Positions 1 to 11,384 of a stretch of 64,000 bases of DNA are shown here, piece after piece (positions within the stretch are counted from its first letter, which is position 1; every line of letters begins with the position of its first letter). The position numbers and the translations under genes were made by a program. The notes beneath the pieces are model-generated. The model had not been told where the DNA came from. It saw only the letters and a program-made list of their open reading frames with translations, and did no database searches. Origin of the DNA: Breviolum minutum Mf 1.05b.01 (lineage: Eukaryota; Sar; Dinophyceae; Suessiales; Symbiodiniaceae); contig DF239089.1 in assembly GCA_000507305.1 (NCBI GenBank), forward strand, positions 408,100-472,099, read 5' to 3'.

Positions 1-1403
1 GCCATGAACCGAACCGGAACCCCGGGAATGCCTGGGTTCACAGGGCGACATCCATCCCGTTGAAGCGATGGGGTTTCCACCGGTCATATAGGGGCCACTT
101 CTTGGGGGGTGACACACCCGCAGCAAAGAAAGGCACAGAACATCCAACAGGACTTCCATTGAGATTGTATTCCCCTAACCTACACCAACAGGACTTGTGC
201 AGGCACGCATACCGAGTGCTCCTTCGTGATGAAGTGTGAATATACTCTTGCATAACATGAGTCGGTCATAATCCAACGAATCAAACGCATGCATTTTTCG
301 CATAATCACATAATTTCCAAGCTAAAGCATCGCGTTGGAAACAATCAGTTTTTAAAACTATGGTCAAAATAACGACTGATAGTGACTAATAGTAATTTTG
401 ATTTTGTTCTACTATTATGAAGTAGAAAATTAGGAAACATAGGTAATATACAATATACATATCTCATTTCAAATTTTCAACCAACATTTTCAAACAAGAT
501 CAAGTTTAGGCAGATAAAGTTGAAGAAAACATATAGTAGGAACCTCAAATCTCTATTCGGTGTTTTTGAAAACTTTTCAGAAAAGATCAATCAACTTACT
601 TTTGCCAGGTAACAATACAAGTAAAAAGATAAAGTTCGCTGTTCCAACGGTATGAAAAAGTGTTTGAAACATGGACTTTTCAAGGTCCAATTTCCAACAG
701 TAGGAAAATCAAACACTTCTTATCCAATCTTATCCAAGTTTTTGAAACACATGTGCGTGGTTGAACATTTCAAATATTTGAAGGTGACAGAAAGAGTAGA
801 AGTGGTGCCACTATGTGCATATGCAGTTGAAGCACTCCCCCGGCAGGCAACACTGGCCACTAAGAGGTTTACGTACTGAATCTTTTATTAACGGATTGTT
901 AGACACATTCTCTTGGCACAGGTTCTGTGGGCAATATTTCATGTTGATATGTTACGCTTCTTTTTCATTATCTGACATACATACATCAAAGACACTAAGC
1001 CCGGCTTTTTTTGCCACCCAAAAGATACTGATTCATACTGATTCAACATATTTTTTCTACACAATCTTCCCAAGAGTCCCAAATGGTGTTTGAAGGTGGT
1101 TGTTGTTTTTTTTCTTTCTGAGGATGCGTTGCGTCATCTTCTTCGATACCTTGCCGAAGGGTTTTGGTGATAGCTTTGTGGCACCACATCTTTTGCCTGG
1201 CACCAACTGCATCATGAACCCCGAGCGGATGCCGGTATCGGCGCCTAGCAATGAGTGCCCTCGGTGGTGGTTAAGTGGATGACGTTAACGGGGGGGGAGA
1301 GACTTCGGGGAAGCAACTTGGACCGTAAAAACCGTAAAAAACAATGAGGAAACTTGGATTTTAGATTGTTGGGAAAGAAGGTGATGTTTTTTTTGAAAAG
1401 TGG
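1..1403. other. non-coding stretch, nothing assigned
   Basis: AT-leaning DNA without a convincing exon or a complete palindromic element. Short open frames here have no splice-site context and no recognisable motif. Confidence 0.5.
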
Positions 1404-1515
1404 GTACACCCTAGAAGATTAACATGGAACCTGAAACTGATGGTTTGGTTCAGATGATGTTCCTTTCAATTGGGTGATTTTTAGGTTCCATGTAAAGTTA
1501 ATCTTCCGGGGTGTA
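1404..1515. repeat. palindromic element, family E, copy 1
   Basis: Foldback element. The left end has GAAGATTAACATGGAACCTG and the right end its near-complement (AGGTTCCATGTAAAGTTAATCTTCC) around a divergent centre. Ends read TACACCC / GGGTGTA, so a TA lies on both sides, as expected for Tc1/mariner-type insertion. Related copies lie at 9642, 11283 and 3960. Confidence 0.75.
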
Positions 1516-2108
1516 CTTGAAGTTCTTCTCAATAAATCAACTATGGTTGGTTACAAGTGGCTCCGACTCCCATGTGTGAAGGATTGGTCATATTTTTGTC
1601 AACCCAGTGGGGTAGGAGTGGATCCGTCCCCGGCCATGCATGTTCGATCATGGTGACTTGCCCAAAAGAAAACCACAGAGATGAAGCTGTGTAGTCACCC
1701 TAGACATCCATAATCCACCGAATATCTACAAAGGCCTAAGGGTTTATATCTCCTGAGAATGTGTTAGGATTATTTTTAATCACGATCAATTTAAAAAAAC
1801 AAAAAATCCAACATGCAGCCAATCAAATCTTAAGAATGGAGAAAGAATTTGGCTGGAAACTTATTGAATTCCCAAGTCTCCTTTTTGTTGGTATCCTCCA
1901 CGTCATTTTCTCTACAGTGCTAAGTCCTAAGTGCTTGAAAAGAAAGGCAGGTTCTCAAAACGGGTTTAATTCTAGATGACTGGAATCTGTGAGTTTTCCG
2001 CCTAAATTCGTCTAAATCACCCCCTTTTGCAATATCGCTGATATATGCAGAATCCATCTCATTTCAGGATAATCGAGGTTGGTGAAACTGTATGATTCAG
2101 GCAACCTA

Positions 2109-2209
2109 CTGTTGATGGCTGAAATCCTGCACCACCTGGGATGTATGAAACCCTATAAATAACGGGATGTTGTACATATCAACTGGTGCAGGATTTCTTC
2201 CATCAACAG
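2109..2209. mobile_element. MITE family A, copy 1
   Basis: Non-autonomous palindromic element bounded by TA. It begins CTGTTGATGG and ends CCATCAACAG, with inner arms containing ATCCTGCACCACCTGGGATG and GGTGCAGGATTTCTTCC. There is no coding capacity. Nine copies or fragments occur in the window, with about 25-bp terminal arms very alike between copies. Confidence 0.85.
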
Positions 2210-3837
2210 TAACACATCTAATTTATATTCAAAAAGGCTTTCACTTTGGCGAGCCGAAGCCAGTCTTCAGATGGCTTCTGACAAACCCCTCGCAGGTGGT
2301 GAGATGTGAGAGTTGATCGAAGATGAAGGGCCATGATTTTCAGCAGTTGAGTCGGGTTGGAAACAAAACGACGTCGTGGGAAAACCCACCGAAAGATGCT
2401 GAGTGATGCCGATTCTGATGGGTTGTTTTGAAAGACTTGCATGAAGTTAACTGGGTGATGCTTAGTGATGAGCATGAGCTTTGAGGATGACCATTTTCCA
2501 TACACAATGGCGATTGGTTGAGGTCGCAATTAGTTGGGGGTGGTTCGCACTTGCCACTTCACATTTTAATCTGTACCCTACCAAGAACTGATTTTGTTCA
2601 TTTTGGAATCCAGGTGCATAGTGATGAGATACCTTAACTTCTTCACTTTTTGATGGTGATTCATGAATTCGAACAAAAAAACACCAACCGTTGCGTTCCT
2701 TCCGCCAGTCGTGAAGGATTAAGATTCGTTCATTCCGGGCCCAGAATCATTGTCCACCTAGGTAGCACTGTGGGGTGGGTGGGTATGACCTACACAGTTA
2801 GGACACAACAAAAACGCGTTTTGTGCAGCCGAAATTAACCATGAGATGAAGGCACTGACCTGACTACCTCCCCAAAAAGATGTGCTGTGCCGCCCCGTTT
2901 TTTGGGGTAAGCTAGGCTGTGATATTGGGGGAGCGATTTAGAGCTAGGGGTGATCTATTTCCCTACTAATTGGGGAGCAAAAAAAAAACAGAATCTTCCA
3001 AATCACAGGGTAGTTAGAGTTGTTAATAATGGACTTGCTCGGATTCCTGATTTTTGGATAATTTTGGTGCTCAAGATGGGCGATAGCGGCTAACAGATAA
3101 GTTTATTATAGCTATTCTATATAGTAGTTTGAATTTGGTAGAAGATGAATAGATTGGACCAAGATGATGTTTCCATGGTTTGCATATGTTTGGATGTGAG
3201 CTTCGAAAACTGGGTGGGCCCCAACAGGAAGCTGGATCGTCTCCCAACTACCCATTTTCAGGGGTAAACTGGCTGTTAGTTTCAGGGAGGGTACTTCCTG
3301 GAAGTTCAACATAGCCCTTGAACATTTGCCATCCCAAAAGTAAAATAGTCTTCCAACCATGATTTTTCAGGGGCGATCTATTAAACTTCGGGGGTGTAAG
3401 TCTTTGAAGTTCAAGTGAATCCCCAAAACTCACACAACAGATCTTGGACGTGGAATCATCTTCACTGCGGAACAAACATATCCGGGAAAACATAGGAATC
3501 CGTACCCTTTTCTCAAGGCAACTGGATTTGCTGGTTTTTAGGGGGTTTCAAGTTGATGAACATTACAAGCAAGGGCTGGTTTCCAGGTAGTTGAATGGAA
3601 ATCAACATTTGTATCAATGGATCATCCCAGATGGATTTCAAGTCCAAAAATCACCCCAAAGTTTCCAGACATTTGGAGTTGAGCCTCCAAAACGGTTGCT
3701 TGCGTACTGATGTTGCAAGCGGACAAAAAGGGTGGAAGTGAATGGCTGTTGACTGATGGTCACCGGTGAAGTTTCAGGGAAATACAAAAAAAAACACCGA
3801 AAAATAAAAACAGCATCACTTGGGTGATGTGACTCTA
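2210..3837. other. non-coding stretch with one family-K foldback
   Basis: No exon is supported. At about 3247-3395 there is a foldback of family K: TTTCAGGGGTAAACTGGCTG / GTTAGTTTCAGGGAGGGTA-like arms, also seen near 7440-7530, 23308, 28190, 39645-39735 and 42275-42363. Confidence 0.5.
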
Positions 3838-3957
3838 CTAGGGTGTCCATGGAAGTTAGTAACTAGTTAGTAAGTTGGGTTCTAACCTATTTAGGGGACT
3901 TAGAACCTACTTATATTGGGGTTATAATCCAGTTACTAAGTACCATGGACATCCCAG
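3838..3957. mobile_element. MITE family C, copy 1
   Basis: Starts CTAGGGTGTCCATGGAAGTT and ends TACCATGGACATCCCAG, with TA on both sides. Inside are several related GTTAGTAAC / TATAACC / CTTACTAA words, so the whole element can fold into one long imperfect hairpin. No coding capacity. Confidence 0.85.
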
Positions 3958-3959
3958 TA

Positions 3960-4062
3960 CTCTCTCAAAAACTACCATGGAACCTGAAAATGATGGCTCC
4001 CAAAAGGACTCTCCTTTTCGAAGGGTCCATTTGCAGGTTCCAGCCGTTAGTTTTCGGGGGTG
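3960..4062. repeat. palindromic element, family D/E type
   Basis: Immediately abuts the family-C element. Arms AAAACTACCATGGAACCTG and CAGGTTCCAGCCGTTAGTTTT are partial complements, and the right end is TTTTCGGGGGTGTA as in family D. The two elements sit back to back with a shared TA. Confidence 0.65.
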
Positions 4063-4489
4063 TACCATGTCTTTTGCTCGTTTTTTTCTTGGTTGTTTGG
4101 ACCCTCCAAAAGAAGGCCAGCAGGTCTTTTGGGCTTCCAGGTGAGCCACGGAAAACAAAAATCCAAGTTACCATTGTACTGGTTGGTTAGTAGGAATCCT
4201 TATATGATCTTATATGGTTTCTTATAATCCCCACATAACTGGGTAGGATGTCATCCCCTACATTAAACAACTGCAGTTTTTGTTTGTTCATTGCTCGGTT
4301 AGGTTCATCCATGGAGATTTGTTTCCAGGATGCCAGGATGACCGTTGAAAAAACGATGTCACGACATGATGCCATCATGACCTGAAAACCGGCGATCCTT
4401 CCTGACCCTTCCTGAGTTTCTAACTTTTTCCAACCTTTTTTCTACTGGTTTTCCTGGGTGTGGGGGGGATCACCTTAAACTGATAACTA

Positions 4490-4603
4490 TAGGTGGTGGC
4501 AACTCAACATTTTTTTGATTTTCACCTCCAAACTCGGTGAAGGTAGATTCCCATTTTGACTACAGTAATATTTTCCAGATGGGTGAAAAACCACCCAACC
4601 AGG
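4490..4603. repeat. palindromic element, family I, copy
   Basis: GGTGGTGGCAACTCAA at the left and GGGTGAAAAACCACCCAACC at the right, with the family-typical TTTTCACC and CCCATTTTGAC words inside. A diverged copy. Confidence 0.55.
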
Positions 4604-5958
4604 GAATTACACTGAGGCTGACTATGATCATCGATGGGTAGGAAAAAAACATGAAAACAACGCCACTGCTTCCATTACCTTTTGGTAGTCCTTTACACCC
4701 TAAGCCCCTTGAGTTTATTGGGGTTTTAAAACGTAGCTCACTAAAAGATTGAGACATGCAATTCGCCCAAGATTGGCAGTGCCAAAATGGCACCTTGAGA
4801 CGCGCACGTAGCTCACTAAAAGTTACACCTTATGCGTTTGGGACCTAAGTTTTGCCTAGTTTTGTTGGGGAAGTTCTTCTGAGTTTATATATTTGGCCCT
4901 CCAAACTGCATGTTGTACTTGAAGTGCAGTAGTGATAGTAGTGACTTGTAGCAAAGAACCTCTGACAGAAAGGATCACCACCATCAATTGGGGAGAATAC
5001 CATCAGTCTTATTCTTGGTGAATTTCATCGTGATTTCGTCAAAGCCCCCCCCAGAAAAAAACTTAAGCCCCTGAAGTTTCATAGCTCAGAGTCTTGATTT
5101 TAAGCTTCAAGGAAATCACTACCACCATGACAGATAGTAACAGTTTTGTACATAGATTTGTGTATATGATGATCACCCGGCCTAAACGCCCTTCAGTGAT
5201 AACGCTTGCCCTTTCAGAATCCCGGGATCCAAAAATTGGAATTCGGTAAGCACCAGGACCCCAAAACCACCGGACCCCTAAACCATTCGTTGAAACGTCG
5301 CTGCGACTTCGACTCGACTCGACAACTCGAGCCTCATCTTTTCAGGTCAAACATTTAGGCCAAGCTCCTGTGGCTTTTCTACGTGAGACTACTGACCAGG
5401 TCACCAAGTGGGGAAAGCTTTCACCGGGATGAGTTTTCCTCGTGGACAAATATCCATTTGGGAATATTTCCCTACCCATAGGATTAGAAGATTCAGGTAG
5501 CCATACACTGATGACCATGAATTTATTATAATTTATATATTTTGTCATGTTGATGTGGTGATTTTGGCATAGGATCCATACATATTTACCTTCATTGGCC
5601 ATAAACATCTACCATTCATGTAGGTGAACATACCATACATCAATCTTGCGGGCTCTTCCAGATATATGTCTTAGATTCTTGAGATCGGTGGCTGAACATC
5701 TTGGTAAGATGGAGCCAAAAACCTTTACTACTAAGCAACGTATTGGCTGAAATATAAACCTGGTCAAACCATGGTGTCGAAAAAAACATCGCCAGCTATA
5801 TAGATCACTATAGTCTGAGGAATTTGAACAGTAGAACCCCTTAGCCAAATGCAGGTAAGGGAAACCTTTCTTTAATCGCGTAGGTTTTTTGTTGACCATA
5901 TTTGGCTCATAAGATGATCAATGGAGAGGATCTCCAAGATGGCAGGTCTGTATGGAGT
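4604..5958. other. non-coding stretch, nothing assigned
   Basis: No recognisable exon, RNA gene or full palindromic element. A short CTCGACTCGACAACTCGAG palindromic stretch near 5316 is the only local structure seen. Confidence 0.45.
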
Positions 5959-6053
5959 ACCCATAGGATCCATGTATAGTATATTTGCCCGCATTTACCG
6001 TAAAAAAAACAACCAAGTGTATGTAAATATACTACCATACATGCATCCTATGG
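5959..6053. mobile_element. MITE family F, copy 1
   Basis: Foldback with ends CCATAGGATCCATGTATAG / CATACATGCATCCTATGG and inner arms around a short loop of the ACCTACATT...AATGTAGGT type (diverged here). Confidence 0.7.
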
Positions 6054-6588
6054 TGTATGGAATAATTAGTAAAGATTAACCCAAATTGCCTCATATAGAC
6101 TCGGGAGATCATGATATCAGAAGACTTGTTTATTCAGTAAAAAATCGATGTTGATTCGATCTTTGAGTGGGTTCATGTCACCTGGAATGTTCATGTTTTT
6201 CAGAAAGATGTTTGAAGCAAGTAAATTATGTTTGATGTTGCTGGTAATTCCCATACAGTGTTACCATTTGTGGGTTAGTTGGTGAGTTAGGTAGTTAGGT
6301 AGTTAGTTAGTTAGTCTGTCAGTCCCTTAGCTAGTTGGTTACACCCCTGTTACGAAGCACTGATTGCTATATCCCCTGCATTTGGATCACCTAAGTATAT
6401 ATACCTCCCCCCCTTCCTGCCCTTTTTTCACCGACTCAATCCCACCTGCTATCTCCCAGACTCAAAATCCGAAACCTGCGCCACACTATGAAGTGGTGGT
6501 GCTCCAAAAGTTGGGGTTTCCCAAAATGGAAACCGTCGTTTGTCATGGAAGAGCCTTCCTCCAGCCAGCCATAATGCCATACGTTAGC
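6054..6588. other. non-coding stretch with short TTAG-type runs
   Basis: Contains a run of GTTAGTTAGTTAG-like units near 6270-6315. An open frame from about 6364 has no splice context and is not supported as a gene. Confidence 0.4.
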
Positions 6589-6749
6589 TACAAGGTGGGA
6601 GCCCCCCTAATGGAGTTGAACAAAAAAACAACCGAATGCATATTAAATGGACATAGAAATTAGGTAACTAGGGATATTTCACCCCGAAATTTTCGGTGAA
6701 GTTATGGCCCCCCTACTGAAATAACTGGTGTTTTGGCCCACCTTGTAGG
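6589..6749. repeat. palindromic element, family J, copy 1
   Basis: Left end CTACAAGGTGGGAGCCCCCC and right end GGCCCACCTTGTAG are inverted repeats. The interior has GGGATATTTCACCCC words seen in other copies (38187, 40432, 43500, 43857). Confidence 0.7.
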
Positions 6750-6928
6750 TATCGTCCCAACCGTCATGTTCTCAGGGATTTTTTTGGGGCGAAAGTCCAC
6801 TCACCGAAATCAGCGTTTCGTATCTATAGGTTAGCATGAAAACCAGTCTTCGAAGGTGAACCAGGATTCCTAGAGAGATACAAAGTCACTGGAGATGGGT
6901 TAATAGACATGGTCGACCAATTTCGTAG

Positions 6929-7023
6929 CCCGTACCATCCATGTATATGGTATATTTACCTGCATGAATAGTTGATTCTTATGGTAAATGTAGGTAGCTT
7001 ATACCATACATGGATGGTATGGG
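6929..7023. mobile_element. MITE family F, copy 2
   Basis: CCGTACCATCCATGTATATGG at the left and CCATACATGGATGGTATGGG at the right, with TTTACCTGCAT / ATGTAGGTA inner arms. Confidence 0.75.
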
Positions 7024-8791
7024 TAGCTGTAACTGTTTTAAGCAAATCATTATGATTTTACTTTTGGTGTGACAAGAAGGATGTATTTGGCTAAGTTTTT
7101 GTTCGCGCGATTTCTCGCGACTTCAACCGGGGTCTGGGAAATCTGGGGAGAGGGTGACATATAACTATCACGATCAAACCGTCCCTGACCTCACGTATTA
7201 GATTTTAAATTTGGTTTTAGTAAAGCAAACATTAGAATGGCCTTTCAATTTTTGGGTTGGTGAAATAGATATTAATAGGAGTGAAATACCCCAGTTATTC
7301 ACTACTTATAAAGCCACTCAAAGGGTGAGAAAACTCTTATAAAACTTGTAGGGACCCACCTTGTAATCATTTTCTCTTGAAAAGCAACACTTTCGGAACT
7401 CTGCAGGAAATTCATGAGTTTTTTTCGCTGCTGCGATCACAACCAAGTTTGAAACTAACAGTGTGCCCATGAAAGTAGGTGGTTGGGAGACTACTTTCTT
7501 TTTTCAGGGGCAAGCTGTTCGTTTCAGGGAGGGTATATTTCTTAAAAGATCTGATTGCAAACCATATCCATTTGCTACTGCAAGTCCCAATAGGATATTC
7601 CAACAATAATGAACACATTTGAATTCGAGATGTCATTTGATCTGAATCCAAAAATGCATGGTGCTCTACACTTTAAATTTATATTGCTCGCTGTCTACTT
7701 CGTAATTAGTTGCACCCAGAAAAGTACACATGGAAGCTGAAATTGGAAAAGGGAAACCTTCCCAAACCACTCATTTTTTCTGCGTGCCATGTTAGTTTTC
7801 TGGGGTACATATGTCAGCATTAAAAAAGAATCACCTTTGAAGGAACCCCGTCATAAACCAACCATGATTTCGCAGTTCACCTCGCCCGGTGGGTTGAACT
7901 TTGCTATCATCGCCCAGGGTTTGGCGATTGCGGCCAAGCAATCGAAATTTGCTGGAGGTGTGGTTGAAGGGGGGATAGCCTTACCCTAGAAGTCCAACCG
8001 CCACCATTTTTTATAGGTTGGTTTATGAGTTTCACCATTTTCTATAGTAAGGGTTTGTCATGATCCAAAAGGAACCACTATCTTTTATATGGTGGTTGAC
8101 TTCCAGGGCTCAGTTATAACCCTGTAAGGCAAGAAAAGTTCAATACAATGAATAAACAGACCTGGAATAGTTGATGAACCCCAGATATGGCCCTAACAAG
8201 TGCAAAGTCCTTGTCTATAATTATATAAGTGGGTAATACAATACAGTAAAACTAGGAAGAATTATTCCCCCTCAATTTCAACATAGATATACAACATGTA
8301 TCAATTTTGTCCAGGAGATACCGTTTACAAGGCCATCATGTTGGGAACCCACACCATTTTTTGCAGCAGCTTCATCATCTATAGATGCAAAGGCTATGAG
8401 TTTGCAAGCGAACAAAATCATTCTCAAGGACTAGACTAGACATACCTGAAAGACAGTCATGTGTCATATCAGCGTTTTTTCCTTTGAAAACAATGGTCAT
8501 CTAGCTTCCAGGTATACAAAAAGTGGCTAGTGAAGCATTTGGTGAATATGTTGGATTTTGTTCTGTGTCATTCCGCTGGGATGAAGCTCCCTTTGGTGAC
8601 CTCTAGTTCATTTACTGTACAAACCATTTGGAAAAACATTCTTCAAGGATGGTAAGAAAGTAGCTCAGGCCGTGGATAAATCCAATGAAGAGAATTGGGG
8701 GATCCTTCTTGTTTGGATCTGTGGGTAGAGTGAATCCAAGTAGAAAGTTCTTTCATTTCTTGGGATGCAGGTAGTTTTATTTCTCAAACTA
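7024..8791. other. mostly non-coding; one weak exon-like stretch at about 7864-7988
   Basis: A plus-strand open stretch around 7873 reads QFTSPGGLNFAIIAQGL then AIAAKQSKFAGG, of reasonable composition, with an upstream TTTCGCAG that could be an acceptor. No family is recognised and no partner exon was found. A family-K foldback lies at 7440-7530. The remainder shows nothing. Confidence 0.25.
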
Positions 8792-8888
8792 CTGTTGATG
8801 GCTGAACTCCTGCACCAGTTGAGGTTGGTAGTTTATCCCATTCTTTATAAGGTTTATACATCCCAGGTGGTGCAGGATTTCTTCCATC
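8792..8888. mobile_element. MITE family A, copy 2 (right tip lost)
   Basis: Begins after TA with CTGTTGATGGCTGAACTCCT and carries GGTGCAGGATTTCTTCCATC at the other end, where the terminal AACAG is replaced by unrelated sequence. Confidence 0.8.
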
Positions 8889-9193
8889 GTTCGGCAACCC
8901 CCCCCAAATACTTGGATTTGCTTCAGATTGTTTTTTCCTACAATGCTAGCCCACCGTTTTTGCGGAATTTGTTGTTACTATTTTCCAAAGCACTCAGAAG
9001 CGACTGCTAAAGATATGGAAAAAAACACGGGGAAGTGGGTTCCCCTCACTGTTCATATCACAGGGATGTAAAGGGATGGTGACTGGAAACTGCCTTAAAA
9101 CATCATGGTGACCTCAGATGAGGACCAAGGGTCCCTGGTTATTTGCTGTATATAGGGGATGACATACTACCTAGTTATATACATAAATATATA

Positions 9194-9298
9194 TGGATGT
9201 TTCCGAAAATAGTGGTACCCCCAAATCATCCAAATATTAAGAGGGTTTTCCATTACAAACCATCCATTTTGGGGTACCCCTATTTTTGGAAACACCCA
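9194..9298. mobile_element. MITE family B, copy 1
   Basis: Near-perfect foldback: GGATGTTTCCGAAAATAG at the left against CTATTTTTGGAAACACCCAT at the right, with GTACCCCC / GGGGTACCCC and AAATCATCC / CCATCCATTTT inner arms. Confidence 0.85.
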
Positions 9299-9315
9299 TA
9301 TAGGGATTATATACC

Positions 9316-9370
9316 ATGATCGGGATTTCCTATGAACCAACCAGGATTCAATGGAATGTCAATGTGCCAG
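9316..9370 (+). CDS. candidate exon upstream of an introner-like element
   Basis: Reads MIGISYEPTRIQWNVNVP plus one base. It ends in CCAG before GTGATTC. Read straight on, the frame hits TGA inside the palindromic element. If the element is removed as an intron, it continues in phase into the downstream exon as VPGVGFGFRCSDEF. The first ATG is in frame but may not be the true start. No family recognised; support is frame continuity and splice-site shape only. Confidence 0.4.
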
Positions 9371-9467
9371 GTGATTCAAAGTGACCTTTTGATTCCCTAG
9401 TTGGAGGTCACTTAACCCCTTAAAAGGGTCACTTAACCATCCCAAAAAGGTCACTTTGAATCACCAG
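9371..9467 (+). mobile_element. introner-like palindromic element, family L, copy 1
   Basis: A 97-bp foldback with arms GGTGATTCAAAGTGACC and GGTCACTTTGAATCACC. The left end supplies GT after CCAG, and the right end supplies CACCAG before G. The whole element therefore has the boundaries of a GT-AG intron, and its removal joins the flanking open frames in phase (codon split G|GT). A second copy is at 31948-32057 with the same CCAG / CACCAG margins. Confidence 0.6.
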
Positions 9468-9607
9468 GTGTGGGTTTTGGTTTCCGTTGCTCAGATGAAT
9501 TTCCAACAAAATTTCCAGGCTTTGGCATTGTTGATGCACGCCCTGCGCAAGAACTCCCGGTTTCTGAGCCCAAGTTGTTGGCAGATTATGGGCCGTGGCC
9601 TGTGTGA
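9468..9607 (+). CDS. candidate exon downstream of an introner-like element
   Basis: Starts two bases into a codon and reads VGFGFRCSDEFPTKFPGFG then IVDARPAQELPVSEPKLLADY to a TGA, 45 residues without a stop. Composition is protein-like, but no family is recognised. It could be a terminal exon or could run on through an unrecognised donor. Confidence 0.4.
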
Positions 9608-9641
9608 TAGTCTTGTTTGGCATTCCGTCACAGGTGTGCTA

Positions 9642-9740
9642 CACCCCAGTAGATTAACATGGAACAAAATCATAGGGGTTTGGAAGATCATTTTCCTTTC
9701 TAAATGGGTGATTTGTATGTTCCATGTTAATCTTCCAGGG
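9642..9740. mobile_element. palindromic element, family E, copy 2
   Basis: TA, then CACCCCAGTAGATTAACATG at the left, with CATGTTAATCTTCCAGGG at the right. The centre is diverged. Confidence 0.75.
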
Positions 9741-10624
9741 AAGTTTGCTTTCCAAATGCCAACAATGATGAAGGTCATGTAATTGCATCAGAATTATATA
9801 TGCCATTTACTGTATATATAATAATTTTGATTAGACGTGTATCGCATGGTATATTACAGGGCCATTATGATTAAAGAACCATAGCATCTACACCACTTTT
9901 GGTGACTCAAAATTAGCTTACCATCATCTTTGAATGCTTCATCGCGACGTCACCAACAACCAATTTCCTCCGGAAAAAAAGATTTGCATGGAAATCCCCT
10001 TTTTTGTTTACTCATTTCAGGGTTGTATCCAGCTTGTTGAAATATGCATCATTTTATCAATGATAATGTTAGTTGAAAGAAACACCATCAACAACAAAAA
10101 GGTGCGGTAGTATAGATAACTATTTGATTTGAGTCGGAATTCTTCTACTACTCTCCTGATATACCCTACCAATGCACTGTCGGAGAGGATTTTCCCATGA
10201 TATACACATTGTAAGTCCCTTGAAGGGTACTTCAATAAACGTGTCCTCCCATTTCAGATCAAATCGACAAACAAAATCAAACAAGTCCAGGTCCTACAAC
10301 AGTTTCCCGCAGGCAGGGGTGGTTGGTGATACTCGGAGAGATCCTATTTTTGTTGGTTTCAAATATGTATTATTTTCACCCTATATTTGCGGAAGATTCC
10401 CAATTTGACGAGCATTTTTTTCAAAGGGGTTGGCTCAACCACCAACTAGGATTTTATGTTTCTTGTTGAAGTGGCTGACTTGAAATCAGTATTTTTCTTA
10501 CAATTCCCTATTAACCAATATGGTCCTATGGTATGTTTATCATCAGTAGGATTTTTGATTCCATATGAATCAAGATATTAGTTGATATGTCATTCCCTGT
10601 AACCAATTGTGTACAATTTTTAAA
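9741..10624. other. non-coding stretch with a diverged family-I element
   Basis: At about 10345-10447 the words GGTTTCAAATATG, TATTTTCACCC and GGTTGGCTCAACCACC mark a degraded family-I foldback. No exon is supported elsewhere. Confidence 0.45.
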
Positions 10625-10770
10625 CTGGGATGTCCTGCTGGTACTTAGTAACGATCGGCCACAGTAGTAAATGTTTTATTTCATCCCTCTAAGTAGGTTG
10701 TAAATCCCGTAAATAGGTGTAAATAAACCAACTTACTAACCCCATCATTACTAATCTCCAGCAGGACACG
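10625..10770. mobile_element. MITE family C, copy 2
   Basis: Left arm CTGGGATGTCCTGCTGGTAC TTAGTAAC and right arm TTACTAATCTCCAGCAGGACA are inverted. The CCTCTAAGTAGGTTGTAAATC core matches the copy at 35440, although the outer words differ from copy 1. Confidence 0.75.
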
Positions 10771-10803
10771 CCATCGTATACTTGCCATAAGCGTTTAGCC
10801 AGA

Positions 10804-10866
10804 TGGGTATTGCGGAGTTGATGTCGATCAACCACTTCCGGCCGCGTGGGTTTTTTGAGGTATCAA
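10804..10866 (+). CDS. candidate exon, unassigned
   Basis: Reads MGIAELMSINHFRPRGFFEV and continues briefly. It lies about 115 bp before the stronger coding stretch at 10980 on the same strand. The end is uncertain and no family is recognised. Confidence 0.25.
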
Positions 10867-10979
10867 AAAACCAGGTGTATTTTTGTAAGGCAAACAGACT
10901 TCAACAAAGGCCTGAAATTTTGGATTGGTGAACTTGTTCTTGTTTATCCCACTGGAAAATGCACCATGCGGAATAGCAG

Positions 10980-11272
10980 CGTAGACTAGCCAGAAATGGC
11001 ATGGACATCTCTGATGAGCTCCACGAAGAATTTTTCGATGTCCAAGCAGCTCTGTCGAAGCACATGTTTGCCCTGCAATGTGCAGCCAGACGAATGACTT
11101 CACAAGATCTTGGTTCAGAAGAATTATCCAGGATTGAAAGACAAATGCAGCAGGCCTGTGGAGAGACCACTTGATGCCGCCCAAAGAAGTGGCAATGGAA
11201 GCGTCCTTCGAAGTGGAAGTCAAAACAGATGGGACAAAAGCCAAGAGACTTCATGTCTCCTATCAAAAATGA
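10980..11272 (+). pseudogene. coding-like stretch with one frameshift, unassigned
   Basis: After a possible acceptor (AATAGCAG) the frame reads MDISDELHEEFFDVQAALSK then HMFALQCAARRMTSQDLGSE and on to GETT before a TGA at 11172. This stretch is helical and charged. A second frame overlaps and continues with PPKEVAMEASFEVEVKTDG then TKAKRLHVSYQK to a TGA. The two pieces look like one coding sequence broken by an indel, unless a tiny intron joins them. A family-E element follows directly. No family recognised. Confidence 0.4.
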
Positions 11273-11282
11273 GGAAGATTAC

Positions 11283-11384
11283 ACCCCTCAAGATTAACAT
11301 AGAACCTGAACATGATGGTTTGGAAGATGACTTCCATTTTCCAGGGGCGTCTTCTCAGGTTCCATCTTAATCTTCCGGAGTGCA
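11283..11384. mobile_element. palindromic element, family E, copy 3
   Basis: TA, then CACCCCTCAAGATTAACATA at the left and TTCCATCTTAATCTTCCGGA at the right, with GAACCTGAA / CAGGTTCC inner arms. Confidence 0.75.

Noticed and set aside
6270..6315. TTAG repeats as a telomere-like tract
   Set aside because: Short, irregular and not the TTTAGGG unit known from dinoflagellates.
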